A stretch of DNA of 64,000 nt from Solen grandis (Eukaryota; Mollusca; Bivalvia; Adapedonta; Solenidae): contig CM037788.1 in NCBI GenBank assembly GCA_021229015.1, positions 43,444,696-43,508,695 of the forward strand. The letters run 5' to 3'. This document shows positions 49,652-61,640 of this stretch, piece by piece. Below the pieces are notes generated by a model, which saw nothing but the letters and a program-made list of their open reading frames with translations, made no database searches and was not told where the DNA came from. Numbering within the stretch: position 1 is the first letter of the stretch; every line of letters starts with the position of its first letter. The position numbers were made by a program, and so were the translations under genes.

Positions 49652-50123
49652 CACCAAAGACCTAAACCAAGGGATAAGCTATTGTCGTATCAGACAACCA
49701 AAGTCGTATGTTCTCGGAGGTGCGCACCAGTACAAGAGTTCAGTGTAAAGTGAGAGAAAACAATGATAATTAGTATTTAATACGTTTAATAGGAATATAT
49801 TAATGCTTTCAGGAATATATTTGATAGAAATGTCACAAGGTGGAAAAATGCGCAGCCTAACCGGGACTAGAACCTGAGACCTTAAGCTTACAAATGGAAT
49901 GCTCTACCGATTGAGCTACCCTGCTGCATACACACCCTAATGGATAAAAATAGCCAGAAAGCTGTCGATCAGTTTACACAACTCAGTGCAGTAATTATGT
50001 CCCTTATTTGAAAGTACAAGTGCACCGGCTTTTTCTCACAATATTGCGGTCGCGTCAAAAGAAGACAAGATTTCCTTCACAAGCTTTTTTGATTAGTTGA
50101 TCTGTTGGTTTAGGTCTTTGGTG
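49652..50123. mobile_element. Element bounded by a perfect 19-bp inverted repeat, with a tRNA-like core
   Basis: CACCAAAGACCTAAACCAA at 49652-49670 is exactly mirrored by TTGGTTTAGGTCTTTGGTG at 50105-50123. The interior holds the tRNA-like sequence at 49850-49926. Confidence 0.7.
49850..49926 (-). repeat. tRNA-like sequence (SINE head or tRNA pseudogene)
   Basis: On the minus strand: GCAGGGTAGCTCAATCGGTA, GAGCATTCC, then CAGGTTCTAGTCCCGGTTAG. The A and B boxes are good (TAGCTCAATCGGTAGAG, GGTTCTAGTCC). The acceptor arms pair poorly, so a working tRNA is unlikely. Confidence 0.6.
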
Positions 50124-50164
50124 ATACTAACTACAATTGAGATGTGTGGATTCATGTTCAATTT

Positions 50165-50320
50165 GCTCACTTGGGTTTAATGTCCCACCAACAGCATTTC
50201 AGTCATTTAGAGACTATGTCTACCTGAGACAGATATAGTGTTGCCATACTGCAGCATCAGTCCTTAAACATTATCCTGACACTGGGCCAATCAGTCCTGC
50301 AACCAGCATTAGTACCCTTT
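50165..50320 (-). mobile_element. SINE fragment, reverse
   Basis: GGGTTTAATGTCCCACCAAC tail end, GCATTTCAGTCATTTAGAG, GAGACAGATATAGTG, and ACTGGGCCAATCAGTCCTG. The tRNA head is missing. It abuts family C copy C3. Confidence 0.7.
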
Positions 50321-50322
50321 TT

Positions 50323-50450
50323 GTGCCACCTGCTGTAAGCAGAGGTGGCACATAGGGTTTACTTTTCCTTCATCTGTCTGTCTATCACACTTTTTCCATC
50401 ACCCTTCAGCAGGTGACACATGTTTTCCAAAGAACACTCGTGTTTAATTA
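50323..50450 (+). mobile_element. Family C element C3
   Basis: GTGCCACCTGCTGTAAGCAG, TTCATCTGTCTGTCTATCAC, CAGCAGGTGACACATGTTTT and AGAACACTCGTGTTT. Confidence 0.75.
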
Positions 50451-51072
50451 CAACTTTAAAGGTATGTTGCAGCTGGAGATCACATATAAATGTTAAAGAT
50501 CCATATTATGAAGGAAGTGAATGCATTGAAAAATTATGGATATAGCCTAAAAATTAAATAACTATAAGAGCCTGAACAAATTGTTAAGTTGTTTTATATT
50601 GTTTTATACATTCAAGTAGTCTTTAATGTGTAGGGATTTATATTATTATCTTTGAGCAAAAGTTGTGATGTAAATATGTAATATTAGAGTTTATTTCATT
50701 CTAACTGATAAAATACTGTGTTCTTACAGTGAAATGAAGTACATAATTATCATTCCTTGGAATTATCCACACTGTGAGTGATAAGGCTAGACCGACTTTT
50801 TTACTTATAAAAGGAGATAAATGGGCTGATATGTAGCCTGCCAGTACATACTAGAAAAATAAAGAAAAATCAATCCAATAGATATCGGATTTTCTTTTCT
50901 CATTACAACTATCTAATAAGGTGGACAAAAAGTGTTTTCAAAAGACATTTATCTGCATGTGAACAGGAACAAATACACAAAATAGTTTCTTTCTGTCATC
51001 CTTAGAGGGCATAAATCAAGAAGAAAATTTGTTGTTCTTATTTTAGTGGACATGGAATATAATGATCTCATC
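50451..51072. other. No gene recognised
   Basis: AT-rich spacer between repeat copies. Confidence 0.6.
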
Positions 51073-51314
51073 TTAACCCTTTCCCTCATATAGGCTCATT
51101 TTGACGCACTCAATAGGTATCACATAAAGCCTGATCTGCAGAAAACCACAGTTAAACCTTACCAAATTTAATTACAAAATCCTCATTTCCAGACCACTGA
51201 GGAGCAGCGAACAGCATAAAACCTGATCAGCCTGCGAGTTACTCGCAGGCTGATCTGGTTTTATGCTGTTTGCATAGGTCTTTTCATGGTGTCCTCTATG
51301 AGGGAAAGGGTTAA
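51073..51314. mobile_element. TTAA-flanked MITE (piggyBac-like), copy P2
   Basis: TTAA at 51073-51076 and 51311-51314, in the same orientation as P1. It includes a near-perfect hairpin at 51210-51270. Confidence 0.9.
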
Positions 51315-52036
51315 GTGATGTAATTTTAACATTTTCAAATTGTAATACATCTAAGTGAGATATATTCTATATCCACCATAGAAAAATAAAATATCCACTT
51401 TTTATCATGCAAAATTATCCTTACATTAAAATATCAGTTTTTCAGAGTAAGTCAAATTTAAGAAATAGAAATTCATAACAACACATTAGGCTTGTGCTAG
51501 TGTACTGAAAATTTAGGTATAAAGTATAAATACAATTCATTATTAGTGTGTATTGACCACTTAAAAAAGAACAACACAAATCAACCAAAGAAAAAAACCA
51601 CACACACACAAAAAAAAAAAACTCACAAAAAAAAGAAATATCAGGAGCTCTTTTACAAAACTTATTAGTTGTAATTGCTTTGCAATCAATTCTTTTTCAA
51701 TAGTAATCAATCAAGTCTCCCAATTACGTAATAGCTAGCTCACCCTAATATAGCAAAATAAAGCTCATTAAAGAAGAATGTTCAAGAAGGAAATAATTCA
51801 AGGCAAGGTGTATCTTTTTTTTCTCTTAGATTTGCAATGCTGTCTTCCTATTTTATTTTACCCTTGGCTTGAATATCACCAACAATTTACTGGTTCTTTG
51901 CACTAAGTGATACTTGAATTAGAAACAAAACCAAGCAGGACATTCAAGCACATGGCTATGTTGACATAAATGATCAACATTATAACTAACGTTTTTTGTT
52001 TATAAATGAATACTTGGGCATTTTACTTTTTACTAT

Positions 52037-52278
52037 TTAACCCTTTCCCTCATAGAGGACACCATGAAAAGACCTATGCGAACAGCATAAAACCAGATCA
52101 GCCTGCGAGTAACTCGTAGGCTGATCAGGTTTTATGCTGTTTGCTGCTCCTCAGTGGTCTGGAAATGAGGATTTTGTAATCAAATTTGGTAAGGTTTAAC
52201 TGTGGTTTTCTGCAGATCAGGCTTTATGTGGTACCTATTGAGTGCGTCAAAATGAGTCTATATGAGGGAAAGGGTTAA
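52037..52278. mobile_element. TTAA-flanked MITE (piggyBac-like), copy P3
   Basis: Inverted relative to P2. TTAA at 52037-52040 and 52275-52278. Almost identical to P4, which implies recent spread. Confidence 0.9.
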
Positions 52279-52454
52279 AAAGAAATATAAAATATATTTA
52301 TTGCTAAATATGGTCAGTGGATAATTTCAAGTTGGATTCTCTTATTGAAAGGAGGGCTTTTATGACACAAATTGTATGTGTATTTCCCATCCCCACCTGC
52401 TTAACACTACTATACTGAGAATTGTTTGTAAAGCTGGGAATCACGATTGGAACT

Positions 52455-52814
52455 CAGGGGTTTCCTTAAGGTTTTGACTTTCACTTGCCCAGGGGGGCAA
52501 GTTACTTTGAACATCTACTTGCCCCCAATGAAAACAGCTTGTCCGATCTTTAAGTTAGTTAGTGTTTGTTAATGTTTAGAACTAAATATGTATAGTATTA
52601 AGATGAATTTTAATTAACATGACATTGTATCAAACACAATTTGCAAACAACTCACCCCCTATATAATGTAGAAAATAAAATATAAAAAAAAAAACGAAAA
52701 ATTTCATTTGGGAAAATAAACTTGCCCGACGGGCTATCTCCTTGGAAAAATCACTTGCCCATGGTGATTTTAACCCGGCACGGGCAAGCGGGCGTCCACT
52801 TAAGAAAACCCCTG
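52455..52814. mobile_element. Inverted-repeat element ending CAGGGGTTTCCTTAAG
   Basis: CAGGGGTTTCCTTAAG (52455) mirrors CTTAAGAAAACCCCTG (52799-52814), one mismatch. The interior repeats ACTTGCCC and GGGCAAG motifs on both strands. No credible gene; a frame across it is incidental. Confidence 0.7.
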
Positions 52815-53164
52815 GTATATAATATGTACTGTGGTACGTACCATGATATACCATACAAAATATGTGATTTAAACCGGACTGTAAAAGTAATTTTTTTCAA
52901 ACATTATTTGTAGCAAGTGAATATTTTCAAATAAAATTATATTTTCTAATATTAAATGGAAATCGATACATCTATATACCATATCTACGCAGGTTTTTGA
53001 TGTTGTAAAACAATAAAATTATCAAGATCGACAAAATATTGAAAATTTGTACTTGTTATTTCCATTATACGGAAACCACCTAACTACCGGTATTAGTTGT
53101 CCTTGTACCAGTTTGTACCACAAGCTGCTTTGACTGTGGTTTACTGGTAAAACGTGCACCTCTA

Positions 53165-53505
53165 ATTGTTTTGACTCCTTGATAAACAGAGCTCACCTTG
53201 ATCAGACTGCCTCTGTAGGAGCTGTATGATCAGGGTCACCTCTGTTTCCTCATACAATATTGTAGCTCAGATTCTATACAGTCTGATCAGGGTCACCTCT
53301 TTTTTATCTTACAATATTGTAGCTCAGATTCTGCACAGTCTGATCAGGGTCACCTCTGTTTTCTCATACAATATTGTAGTTCAGATTCTACAGTCTGCAT
53401 AAGAAGAAAAATCCATTGTTTCAAACACTAGTTAAAGGTCAGAAAATAAATATTTAGGAAGTTATAAATTTGTACATGAATATGCTTGAGGCAAAGGATT
53501 AACCA
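53165..53505 (+). mobile_element. Family A element, copy A8, with a 3-fold internal repeat
   Basis: GACTGCCTCTGTAGGAGCTG and then three copies of a 57-bp block (see 53227-53397), followed by CATTGTTTCAAACACTAG and ATGAATATGCTTGAGGCAAA. Confidence 0.75.
53227..53397. repeat. 57-bp tandem repeat, 3 copies, inside A8
   Basis: Copies start at 53227, 53284 and 53341, each TGATCAGGGTCACCTCT..ACAATATTGTAG(C/T)TCAG..ACAGTC. The repeat boundary (..CAGTC|TGATC) differs from that of A2 and A4. Confidence 0.92.
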
Positions 53506-53818
53506 TGCTGTCTGAATGAGGGAAGAGGTTTGGCTACAATAGGTCTAGTTATGAGGATGAATGGTACTGGAATAATAAATCAGAATCTTCTGACAGCCCA
53601 GCGTTAACTGGCCATGCAAAACAATTTTACCTGTAGTCCCAGTTGTCAAAGTGGTTGAAGCACACCTTTCAGGAAGGAGGTCCCAGAATTGATCATTGGT
53701 CTAGACATAAAAGGTCAAGAAAAGTGGGACAAGAACAATGTGTAACATCCTAAATGCTTTAGACTGTCATTAAAGGTTGTTCAGGATCTACTAGCTGGGT
53801 ATCCAAACTTGGACTAAT

Positions 53819-54202
53819 GGCCCTGTGTTCTCAAAAATACTTAAGTACAATCTCAGGCTAAAATTTTAGTATCATACTCAAATTCCTGTTGAAAAACTAA
53901 TGGGCATAGTTTGAGTATGAAAATCATACTTAACCCTTTCCCTCATAGAGGACACCATGAAAAGACCTATGCGAACAGCATAAAACCAGATCAGCCTGCG
54001 AGTAACTCGTAGGCTGATCAGGTTTTATGCTGTTTGCTGCTCCTCAGTGGTCTGGAAATGAGGATTTTGTAATCAAATTTGGTAAGGTTTAACTGTGGTT
54101 TTCTGCAGATCAGGCTTTATGTGGTACCTATTGAGTGTGTCAAAATGAGTCTATGTGAGGGAAAGGGTTAAGTATCATTTTTAGTGTCAAGAACACAGGG
54201 CC
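53819..54202. mobile_element. Host inverted-repeat element containing MITE P4
   Basis: GGCCCTGTGTTCT at 53819 is mirrored by AGAACACAGGGCC ending at 54202. Without P4 the host is about 140 bp and is a palindromic MITE with ATAC/GTAT-rich arms (AGTATCATACTC near 53869, GTATCATTTTTAGTGTC after P4). Confidence 0.75.
53930..54171. mobile_element. TTAA-flanked MITE (piggyBac-like), copy P4, nested
   Basis: Inverted orientation, like P3. TTAA at 53930-53933 and 54168-54171. It lies inside the inverted-repeat element 53819-54202. Confidence 0.9.
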
Positions 54203-57200
54203 TGATCTCTGGTATAAAGCTACCAGTATATCTATGGTGTGATGTGTATAAAACTGTTTGGTTTTGGTAATAGTATATACCGGTATGGTCAGTGGCTCTA
54301 AATGCCTAAAAAAGATTTCAGAAGATTTCTAAAATTCAGACCTCTGAAAACATCTTTAAATTCACCATTGTGGTTCTAATTTCAAATCCTGGTGAAATCC
54401 TCAGACTAATGGCTGAGGGGCATTGAACCGCTACCCTGTGCATATCTTTATTTCAAGCCCTAGGTACACCCTTAATGTAAATGAACATATAAACATGTAC
54501 ATATATTGAATTCAGCATAGCAGTTAAAACACTTCCTGAAGGATGCAGAATTTAATAAGCACCCCATTGTGTGTTAAGAACAGATGAAATGTTTACCTTT
54601 TGTTGCTACTGGGAAACGTTTAACAATTCAAATCAATTCTTTCTTGGCAAAATAACACAAAACATGCCATAGTCCAAAACAAACAAAGTAGCTGTCTTAT
54701 TAAACTTAGACATGAATTGTCTTTAAAATATGTTTAAAATGGTTGTCTCCTCCAAATCATGTAGTTAGTCAAATGACGGCCCTCTTTAATTTTCACAGTG
54801 TGCCAGCATTTCACTCCCTGTGGACTTATTTTCCATGTCAGGAAAATGAAAAAAACAACAGTGAAGCTGATAATTATGTAAGAAGAAAATATGGTACTGT
54901 TTTTGGTTTCCAGTTTGATGAGTTTTTTTTCCTTGATAATTACAATTTTGTCGGCTGTGTTTGTAAAAAGTTTCCATTATATTTGCCACATTGCATTTAC
55001 TTGAGATCAAAAGTTTATGAAAACCTTCATTTTCCAATATTTTTTATGATAAACTACTTGTTTAGGTTTTGTTATAATTAAAAAAAAATACTTTCATATA
55101 CCGGTATTTGTTTTATCAAAACTTTTGTTCATGTTTTGTTTAATTGAAAAATAATTATTTGTTCATGATTTGTTTTATTGAAAAATAAAGCTTGTTTTTG
55201 TTATTTTGTTCTTGTAGCCCAATAAGTTAGGGAATCTTAATTCAATTTTAAGATAAAAGCAGTGATGATAACAGTTTTATGAAAATTTTAATTACAAAAC
55301 ATAAATGATAAGAAGAGATCTATGAATTCCGTAATTCACCTTTCAGGGGGTATATCATATGAAATAATATTCAGTGATACCTCAGCTTACTGTAGGCTTC
55401 ACAAACAAACCATACTTTGTTGAAAAATAACGCAAACGTCCGTGTAATAAAATCAGAGGGATTTCATATGTAGCAATGATATAATTAAGCTTATTATTAC
55501 ATTAAAGTTTGATTATTCTATCAAAGATTATTTTCCAAAGTAAAAGCTTTTAGTAGACTTTTATTTCCAAAATCAAAAACCATTGAAAAGCATTTAATGT
55601 TTAATTAGATATTTATCAATAACATGAATATTTTTATTTGTTTGATATTTTCATATAATCTTGCAGGAATTAATATAAACAAAGCAGTATTTAGCTGAAT
55701 ATGGAAACTAATTAAAGGAGGATTTATATCTACTGAGGCCATCTTTGTTTAAAATCCTACTGACAAAGCCTCAGTACAATCCAAGTGCTTGTCTTACTTA
55801 TGTGTCTGAACAATCTGGATTCAAATCAATTGCAGTTACAGAGTTACCGATGCTTTATCTGTAAAATGATGGCACTACTTTCATGGAAAAATATCAATTT
55901 CTTCTACAGATCACCTTCTCTTATTGACATGTTTCAAACTTATTTTGTTGCCTTGGAAACTGTTGTTCAATCAGTTGGGTACATAGTGACATGTATTAGC
56001 AATTTATACAGAAAATTACAATAATTCACTTACAGAGGAAGCAAATCTATGAAGCAGACATTTTTATTTTCCCTGAGTCTCCCCCTGAGGCTGTCTCTGC
56101 TTGATTGGTTCACATGGAAGTACTTCATATTCTAAAAATTCCTTATTTTACAGTATCTGTTCTGAAAGTTCCATATTGCAATTTTTCAAGTATTTTTCTC
56201 ATTAGTCTTTTTAAATGGATTTTTGCAGACTTGTCAATATGACTTTATTCCCAAATTCAAACTATTTCAAGAACGTTTTTCAGATCAAAATTTTATTCAT
56301 TAATTTACTTCTTGAAAATCGTAGGGAATGACTATTTCTCTCAGATATCTCCTGAGATAAATCGGCAGCTGACTCACGGCTATAGGAAAGTAAATTGTTT
56401 CTTTCAGGAGAATGTTTGATTTACACAACTCAATTTGGTAGGAAAGTAGTATTATGCGTCAGAGAAAATACACAAGGGATATTTAAAACTTGCAAAATTT
56501 TGTGAAATACTTCGTTCAGATAAATTTATCCATGATCAGATATCCTCCAAGATGTGTTCCAGTTGTGATAATGTCATGATAACTGCTGAATTCTAAATAG
56601 CCTGATTAAAATCAATTTCTTTTTTTTTACTTTTCTATGTATGTTGAGGGTGCCATGCAGTTTTAGCTCATGAAAACTGACTGTGATAAACAAATAATCT
56701 TTTCTATGATCAACAAGGAGGTTGTAGATTGTTTCACTTAATTCATCGATGCCTTTTAGATGAGGTGGTAACACTTTGTTTTATCTGAGACTGCTACATT
56801 CTTATCAGGCCTTTTTTGATGATCTAATTTGGTTTTAAATGTCATTTTAATGTTTTGAACATCATTTTTCATTTTTTTGACACATTTATACTCCATTGAG
56901 TGATTCCGTTTTGAAATGTCTATCTCTGACTAAGTGGGGTAGGAATAAGAAATGCTTGTAACTCCGATAATAAACAGGTAATTGGTTTGTAAACTTTATA
57001 AGTAACTGTCGCATTAACTACAAAACATGAATATATCAGATATCCATTAGTACACACTCCATTCTAGTGTAAATGTCATTATAACTCCTTCTTTGAAATC
57101 TGTATATTAGTAATTATTATCACATAAATAATGTGTGATGCCCTATCACCTCAAAATAAATATGCGTATCAATTTAACCGGTGAAAAGCTGTACAAACCT

Positions 57201-57244
57201 CTGTCAAACAAGTGCACATGAACCTTTCTTTCAATAGTTACTTT
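54203..57244. other. No gene recognised
   Basis: The longest stretch with no obvious repeat. Frames at 54743-55081 (112 codons) and its antisense partner have biased, Phe- and Tyr-rich composition from AT richness and no domain. Confidence 0.55.
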
Positions 57245-57377
57245 TTGTGTCACCTGCTGTGCGCAGGGGTGACACTTAAGGATCACTTTTCCGTCATCTG
57301 TCCGTCCGTCTGTCCATCACACTTTTTTCATCACACTTCAGCAGGTGACACACATGTTCCAGAAAACACTCTTGTAT
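57245..57377 (+). mobile_element. Family C element C4
   Basis: GTGTCACCTGCTGTGCGCAG, GTCATCTGTCCGTCCGTCTG, CAGCAGGTGACACACATG and AAAACACTCTTGT. Inverted GTGTCACCTGCTG/CAGCAGGTGACAC pair. Confidence 0.78.
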
Positions 57378-57583
57378 TTGACAATACATGTAGTTACTTT
57401 TATTTGACAATTAATTACATTGCTTTCCTCAAATATAGTATCATGTTGGATCTCTACTTGAACATGTTTAGCATCATTTTGGTTGTTAAAACATCAAACA
57501 TTACACGGGTCAGACCTTAACACAGTCTAGGTTCATCATCATCACGATTTTATTTTACATCAAAATCAGTCCTGCTTCAGTGT

Positions 57584-57786
57584 TGTTAAGGTAATCAATC
57601 CATAATGAAATTATAATCATGGTCCTTCAAATGCATAAAAAGACTTCAGTGCAGAAGCAAGAATCCAATGACTTGGAGTTATAGACTGTTCTGCTCTAAG
57701 GCTATGAAGGTTTGCATTTACTATAAAATTCAAATGATCACTTGATGGACCATGATCCCAATTAATAATGGATGGATTACCTTAAC
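57584..57786. mobile_element. Inverted-repeat MITE ending GTTAAGGTAATC
   Basis: GTTAAGGTAATC at 57584-57595 is mirrored by GATTACCTTAAC at 57775-57786. Homology of the arms runs further (AATCCAT, ATCATGGTCC / GGACCATGAT). TTAA is present at both ends. Confidence 0.78.
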
Positions 57787-58524
57787 ATGTGGATTACCTT
57801 ATGGAAACAACATGAAGCAATAAATTAAACCTACGTTCACCTGCTAGACTGACACCTAATATTCATCATTGATTTGTTGTAGACTTAACAGAAAATTAGC
57901 ATGTCATCAAAAAAGCTAAAATGGCAGATTAAATGGCCAATAAATGGCAGACAATAATATCACGTGACTTCAGACTGGATCCCGTCTCACCATAAGAATC
58001 ATGAAGCACACATAATACTGAGCGGGCAAACATCTCATCAGGTGCTGGTCTTATATCCAGCAAGTAACAAAGAACGACTATAGAACTTCCTTCCCATGGG
58101 ACGGAACAATAACTGAAAACTAAGAATTCGATGTCAAAAGTAAAAATACTTACGATAAATTAAGGATGATCCAAAATAAGGTAGACTTTTTCTATTAATT
58201 TTTAGATATATTTTAGAATTTCAAGAATAAAATTATATGAGCTTAAATTGGTATATGTCCATCATATCCTTACCAAATAACAGAAAATTATAATGATTTT
58301 GTAAAAAACTACAATCAAAAAACTTCCTTACAAGTTACCTGACTTACGCTGCCGCTAATGTAATAAATATTTTCCAAACATTTGTCAAAGGGAATGAAAG
58401 TTCATTTGATTCTTTCCCATGTTTATATATTATTTAATTAACACATGATTATGTAATTAGCTAAGTTCATGTGTGCCACCTTTATGTTACCACGATTATT
58501 AAAATGAATGGCGCACAGAAATAA
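57787..58524. other. No gene recognised
   Basis: AT-rich; nothing recognised. Confidence 0.6.
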
Positions 58525-59882
58525 CAAGAGTGCCAGTGCTACCACAATATACACCGCCACAAAATATAAAGACCAAGAGGGTCCTTTTAATTATTGCTTT
58601 TAACATTTCTGTAAGCATAAGCTCATAATGAAGCCTGTGAGACCAATTAATTTAGCTGAAAGAGCAGTATATTTGCGAAAAAACTTTCCTCAAAGTGAGG
58701 CAATCACTAACAATGATGAAAAGACATGGGGCCTGAGATTGTGGTTGCCTGGCCGCTTGAGTCTCTGTCAAAATGGCTGAACCTAAAAATGGTAATTTCA
58801 TGGAAAAAATCACAAAACTACCATTGGAATCTCTATTAAAACTACTGAACTACAAAGGGTAATTTTGATAAAAAAAATCACAAAACTACCACTATAATTA
58901 CAGAATGGTAAAACCCATTAAATGGAAAAGAAACAGCAAACAGAGTATTGGATTGGATATTTGGAGCTTTTTGTCCCATTTAACAAAATATTTCAGTCAG
59001 AAAGAAAATAGGATACCTATAAATAGAGATAAAACCTTAAAAAGGCTTCCAATATGAAAGTAGGTCAAATAGCAGTATCAATATGAATCCTTTTTTCATT
59101 CTCCACATAACTCTTGCAAAAATCACTTTTACCTGTTTAAAAACTTGAGTTGTGTTTTCAAGAGACCATGTTTAGAAAGGCATAATTATTGCAAATATTG
59201 ATGAACATCAAAATCCCTGCTTTGTGCATTATCTACCCAGTATAGTAATGACATTGCCCAAGTGTTGAAAAGATTAGGTCAGAAACATACAAGGAATGGC
59301 ATTCACAAGGCTGAAATATAAATCAGCTAAAGAGACTAAGTTTCAAGGGACAAAAATCTTGCAAAAATTAATAAACCGGAAAATCGCCACTTCATGCACA
59401 TCTACCCATTATAGTAATGCCACTGATCAAGTTTTGAAAAGATTTGTTCAGAAACGTAGGAGGAGTTGTGTTCACAAGGCTGAAATATCAATCAGCTACA
59501 GAGACTAAGTTTCAAGGGACACAAAACTTGTAAAAATCATTGAACCGGAAAATCGCCACTTCATGCACATCTACACATTAAAGTAATGACATTGACCAAG
59601 TTTTGAAAAGATTCATTCAGAAATGAAGGAGGAGTTGCGTTCACAAGGCTGCAATATCAGTCAGCTACAGAGACTAAGTTTTAAGGGACACAAATGTTGT
59701 AAAAATCAATGAACCGGAAAACCGCCACTTCATGCACATCTACACATTATAGTTATGACATTGACCAAGTTTTGAAAAGATTCATTCAGAAACAAAGGAG
59801 GAGTTTCGTTCACAAGAAATGGACAAACGGACAGACGGAGAAGATGACGTCAATATACGACCGCCTCTGGCGGCGTATAAAA
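58525..59882. mobile_element. Composite element with ~168-bp tandem repeats
   Basis: The left end is AACAAGAGTGCCAGTGC and CAATATACACCGCC. The right end is GACGTCAATATACGACCGCC and TCTGGCGGCGTATAAAA. Between about 59200 and 59815 a unit recurs at about 59306, 59473 and 59642 (CACAAGGCTGAAATAT..AGAGACTAAGTTTCAAGGGA..CACTTCATGCACATCTAC). Small forward frames here are repeat-derived. Confidence 0.75.
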
Positions 59883-61561
59883 AAACGGTATCATAATTTA
59901 AGATTACCTTATAATGTAAATGTTACAATTAATTACAGTTAATGTTTTATTAGCAAACACTCATGCATATCGAAGCAAAAACAGAGTTTAGCAAAACTCT
60001 ATGTTATTTTGGTTCATCCCTCATATATGATTTGAGTCACAAAAGAAAAGATAGCCTAGCCATTGTAGAGTCCTACTTATTGAAAAGTAATGCAGTGCAG
60101 ATCCAGTTTAAGGTATTTGAATAACTGTATAATATATCACAATGCTGTATTTCATGTTCAGCTATTTCATTATCCGTTGGTAAAATATATGATTTTAGAT
60201 CTGAAGGCCATGGATTCAAATCCCATTGGGATCAGGTTTTTTCTTCATGACCTTCTCAGGTGCAAAGTACTGGTCCAAACCAGGAACCACTGAGAGGGAT
60301 TAATATAAGTTGTAAAGAAAGTGTTTTCCAATCAAAGTAAAAAGTTTGTAAATTACCATAAACATCAGGTAACAAATGAAAGATTTATGGACAAAATGGC
60401 TTGGATGATGATAGGCTGGCATTCACATCCTGCCAGAGCATGTTGTTATGGGTTGGATCAGACTGTAGAGGTTTATCTGACTGAGGAGTGGGCAACTGTC
60501 TGCTTCATATCATGACTATTGTGTCATGTAATCTGACTAGCGCCCCACTTGTGAGCTATTTTTCTGTTAATCATAACAAACATAGCTGTACACAGCAGCT
60601 GGGTTATCTTGTAACATGTCACATGATAGGGCCAAGGCTCAGATGCAGGTAATCAAGCCTGAGGTGTCTTGGTAACCATGGAAACAATGCCTTTTCATGG
60701 ATTTTTTTCTATGATGATGGTGGTGATAATTAATGATGGAGGTAATTTGAAAAATAATGGTAGCTTTGGGGTAGGCAAAATTCAATACATGTCAGAGTTA
60801 CCTCTCTTAGCAGTTACTAGCTTTGGGTTCAGTTACCATTAAAAGGCCATAATGCTAGTGTTTGTATTCCTATGGTATTTTAACATATAAAGTGCAAGCA
60901 GGGAACCAAAACTGTATCAGTTGCGAGCGTTATGGTTGACTGAATGCAGCCTAGGTGATACAATTCAATGGAGGTCACAGTGGAAGAGTTTGTTGATAAA
61001 GAGACTTCTACTAGCAAGCAGACGGATATTTCTAAAAAAAATGATATATTGTTTTAACCAGTTACCATACAAGAACTCATAAATAATGACCTCTATGACA
61101 AGTATAAAACCAGATCAGGCTGCAAGCAACTCATTTTTAGCTACTCCTTAGTACCTTGGAGATGAGAAGGACTGAATCTGATTGAGAAAAAAAAAGTCAA
61201 TTTTGTTTGGCTTGTTTTTGGTATGCTGTGACATGAAATGGAATACTACATGTAGTAGGTTAATTGATCAAAGAGAAAGACAGACAGTCTCTTTGTCATG
61301 TCACAGATTGTAAAAATATGTACTCTGATTTGACTGTTTTCCCATTCTTCATTCCTCTTTACAAATAAATCTGACAGCCATAGTGCAATTTGTGAACTCT
61401 GTTTAGCATTTTTGGTGCCGATCCTTTGCTTCCTTTACAAGGTTTCTATACAGCAGTCATTGGCTTTATACTTGTATAACCTTGAAGCCTGTTCACCTAT
61501 ATCTATTTATTCATATCATTGACCCTTTCATTGTTTTGTTTTGGTGTACTGATAATATGAG
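59883..61561. other. No gene recognised
   Basis: Short frames only. An RFX X-box-like GTAACCATGGAAAC is at 60672-60685. 61050-61260 has degraded text (AAAACCAGATCAGGCTGCAA) reminiscent of the TTAA-flanked MITEs. Confidence 0.55.
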
Positions 61562-61640
61562 AAAAGCCTGACCAGGAATTGAACCTAGACTTTTTGCTTA
61601 CAGGGCAAATGCTCTACAGACTGAGCCATTCAGCGGCTTT
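61562..61640 (-). repeat. tRNA-like SINE head
   Basis: On the minus strand: ATGGCTCAGTCTGTAGAGCA (A box), then CTAGGTTCAATTCCTGG (B box). It is probably a SINE head; no matching body was recognised around it. Confidence 0.6.

Noticed and set aside
49850..49926. Functional tRNA gene
   Set aside because: A and B boxes are good but acceptor and anticodon arms pair poorly. A SINE head or pseudogene is likelier. The same reasoning applies to 7375, 7618, 26149 and 61562.
54743..55081. 112-codon plus-strand frame with a partner on the other strand
   Set aside because: AT-driven Phe/Tyr/Asn composition, no domain, no splice context.
59709..59942. Frames with repeated RKTATSCTSTHYS text
   Set aside because: Come from the ~168-bp tandem repeat in the composite element at 58525-59882.
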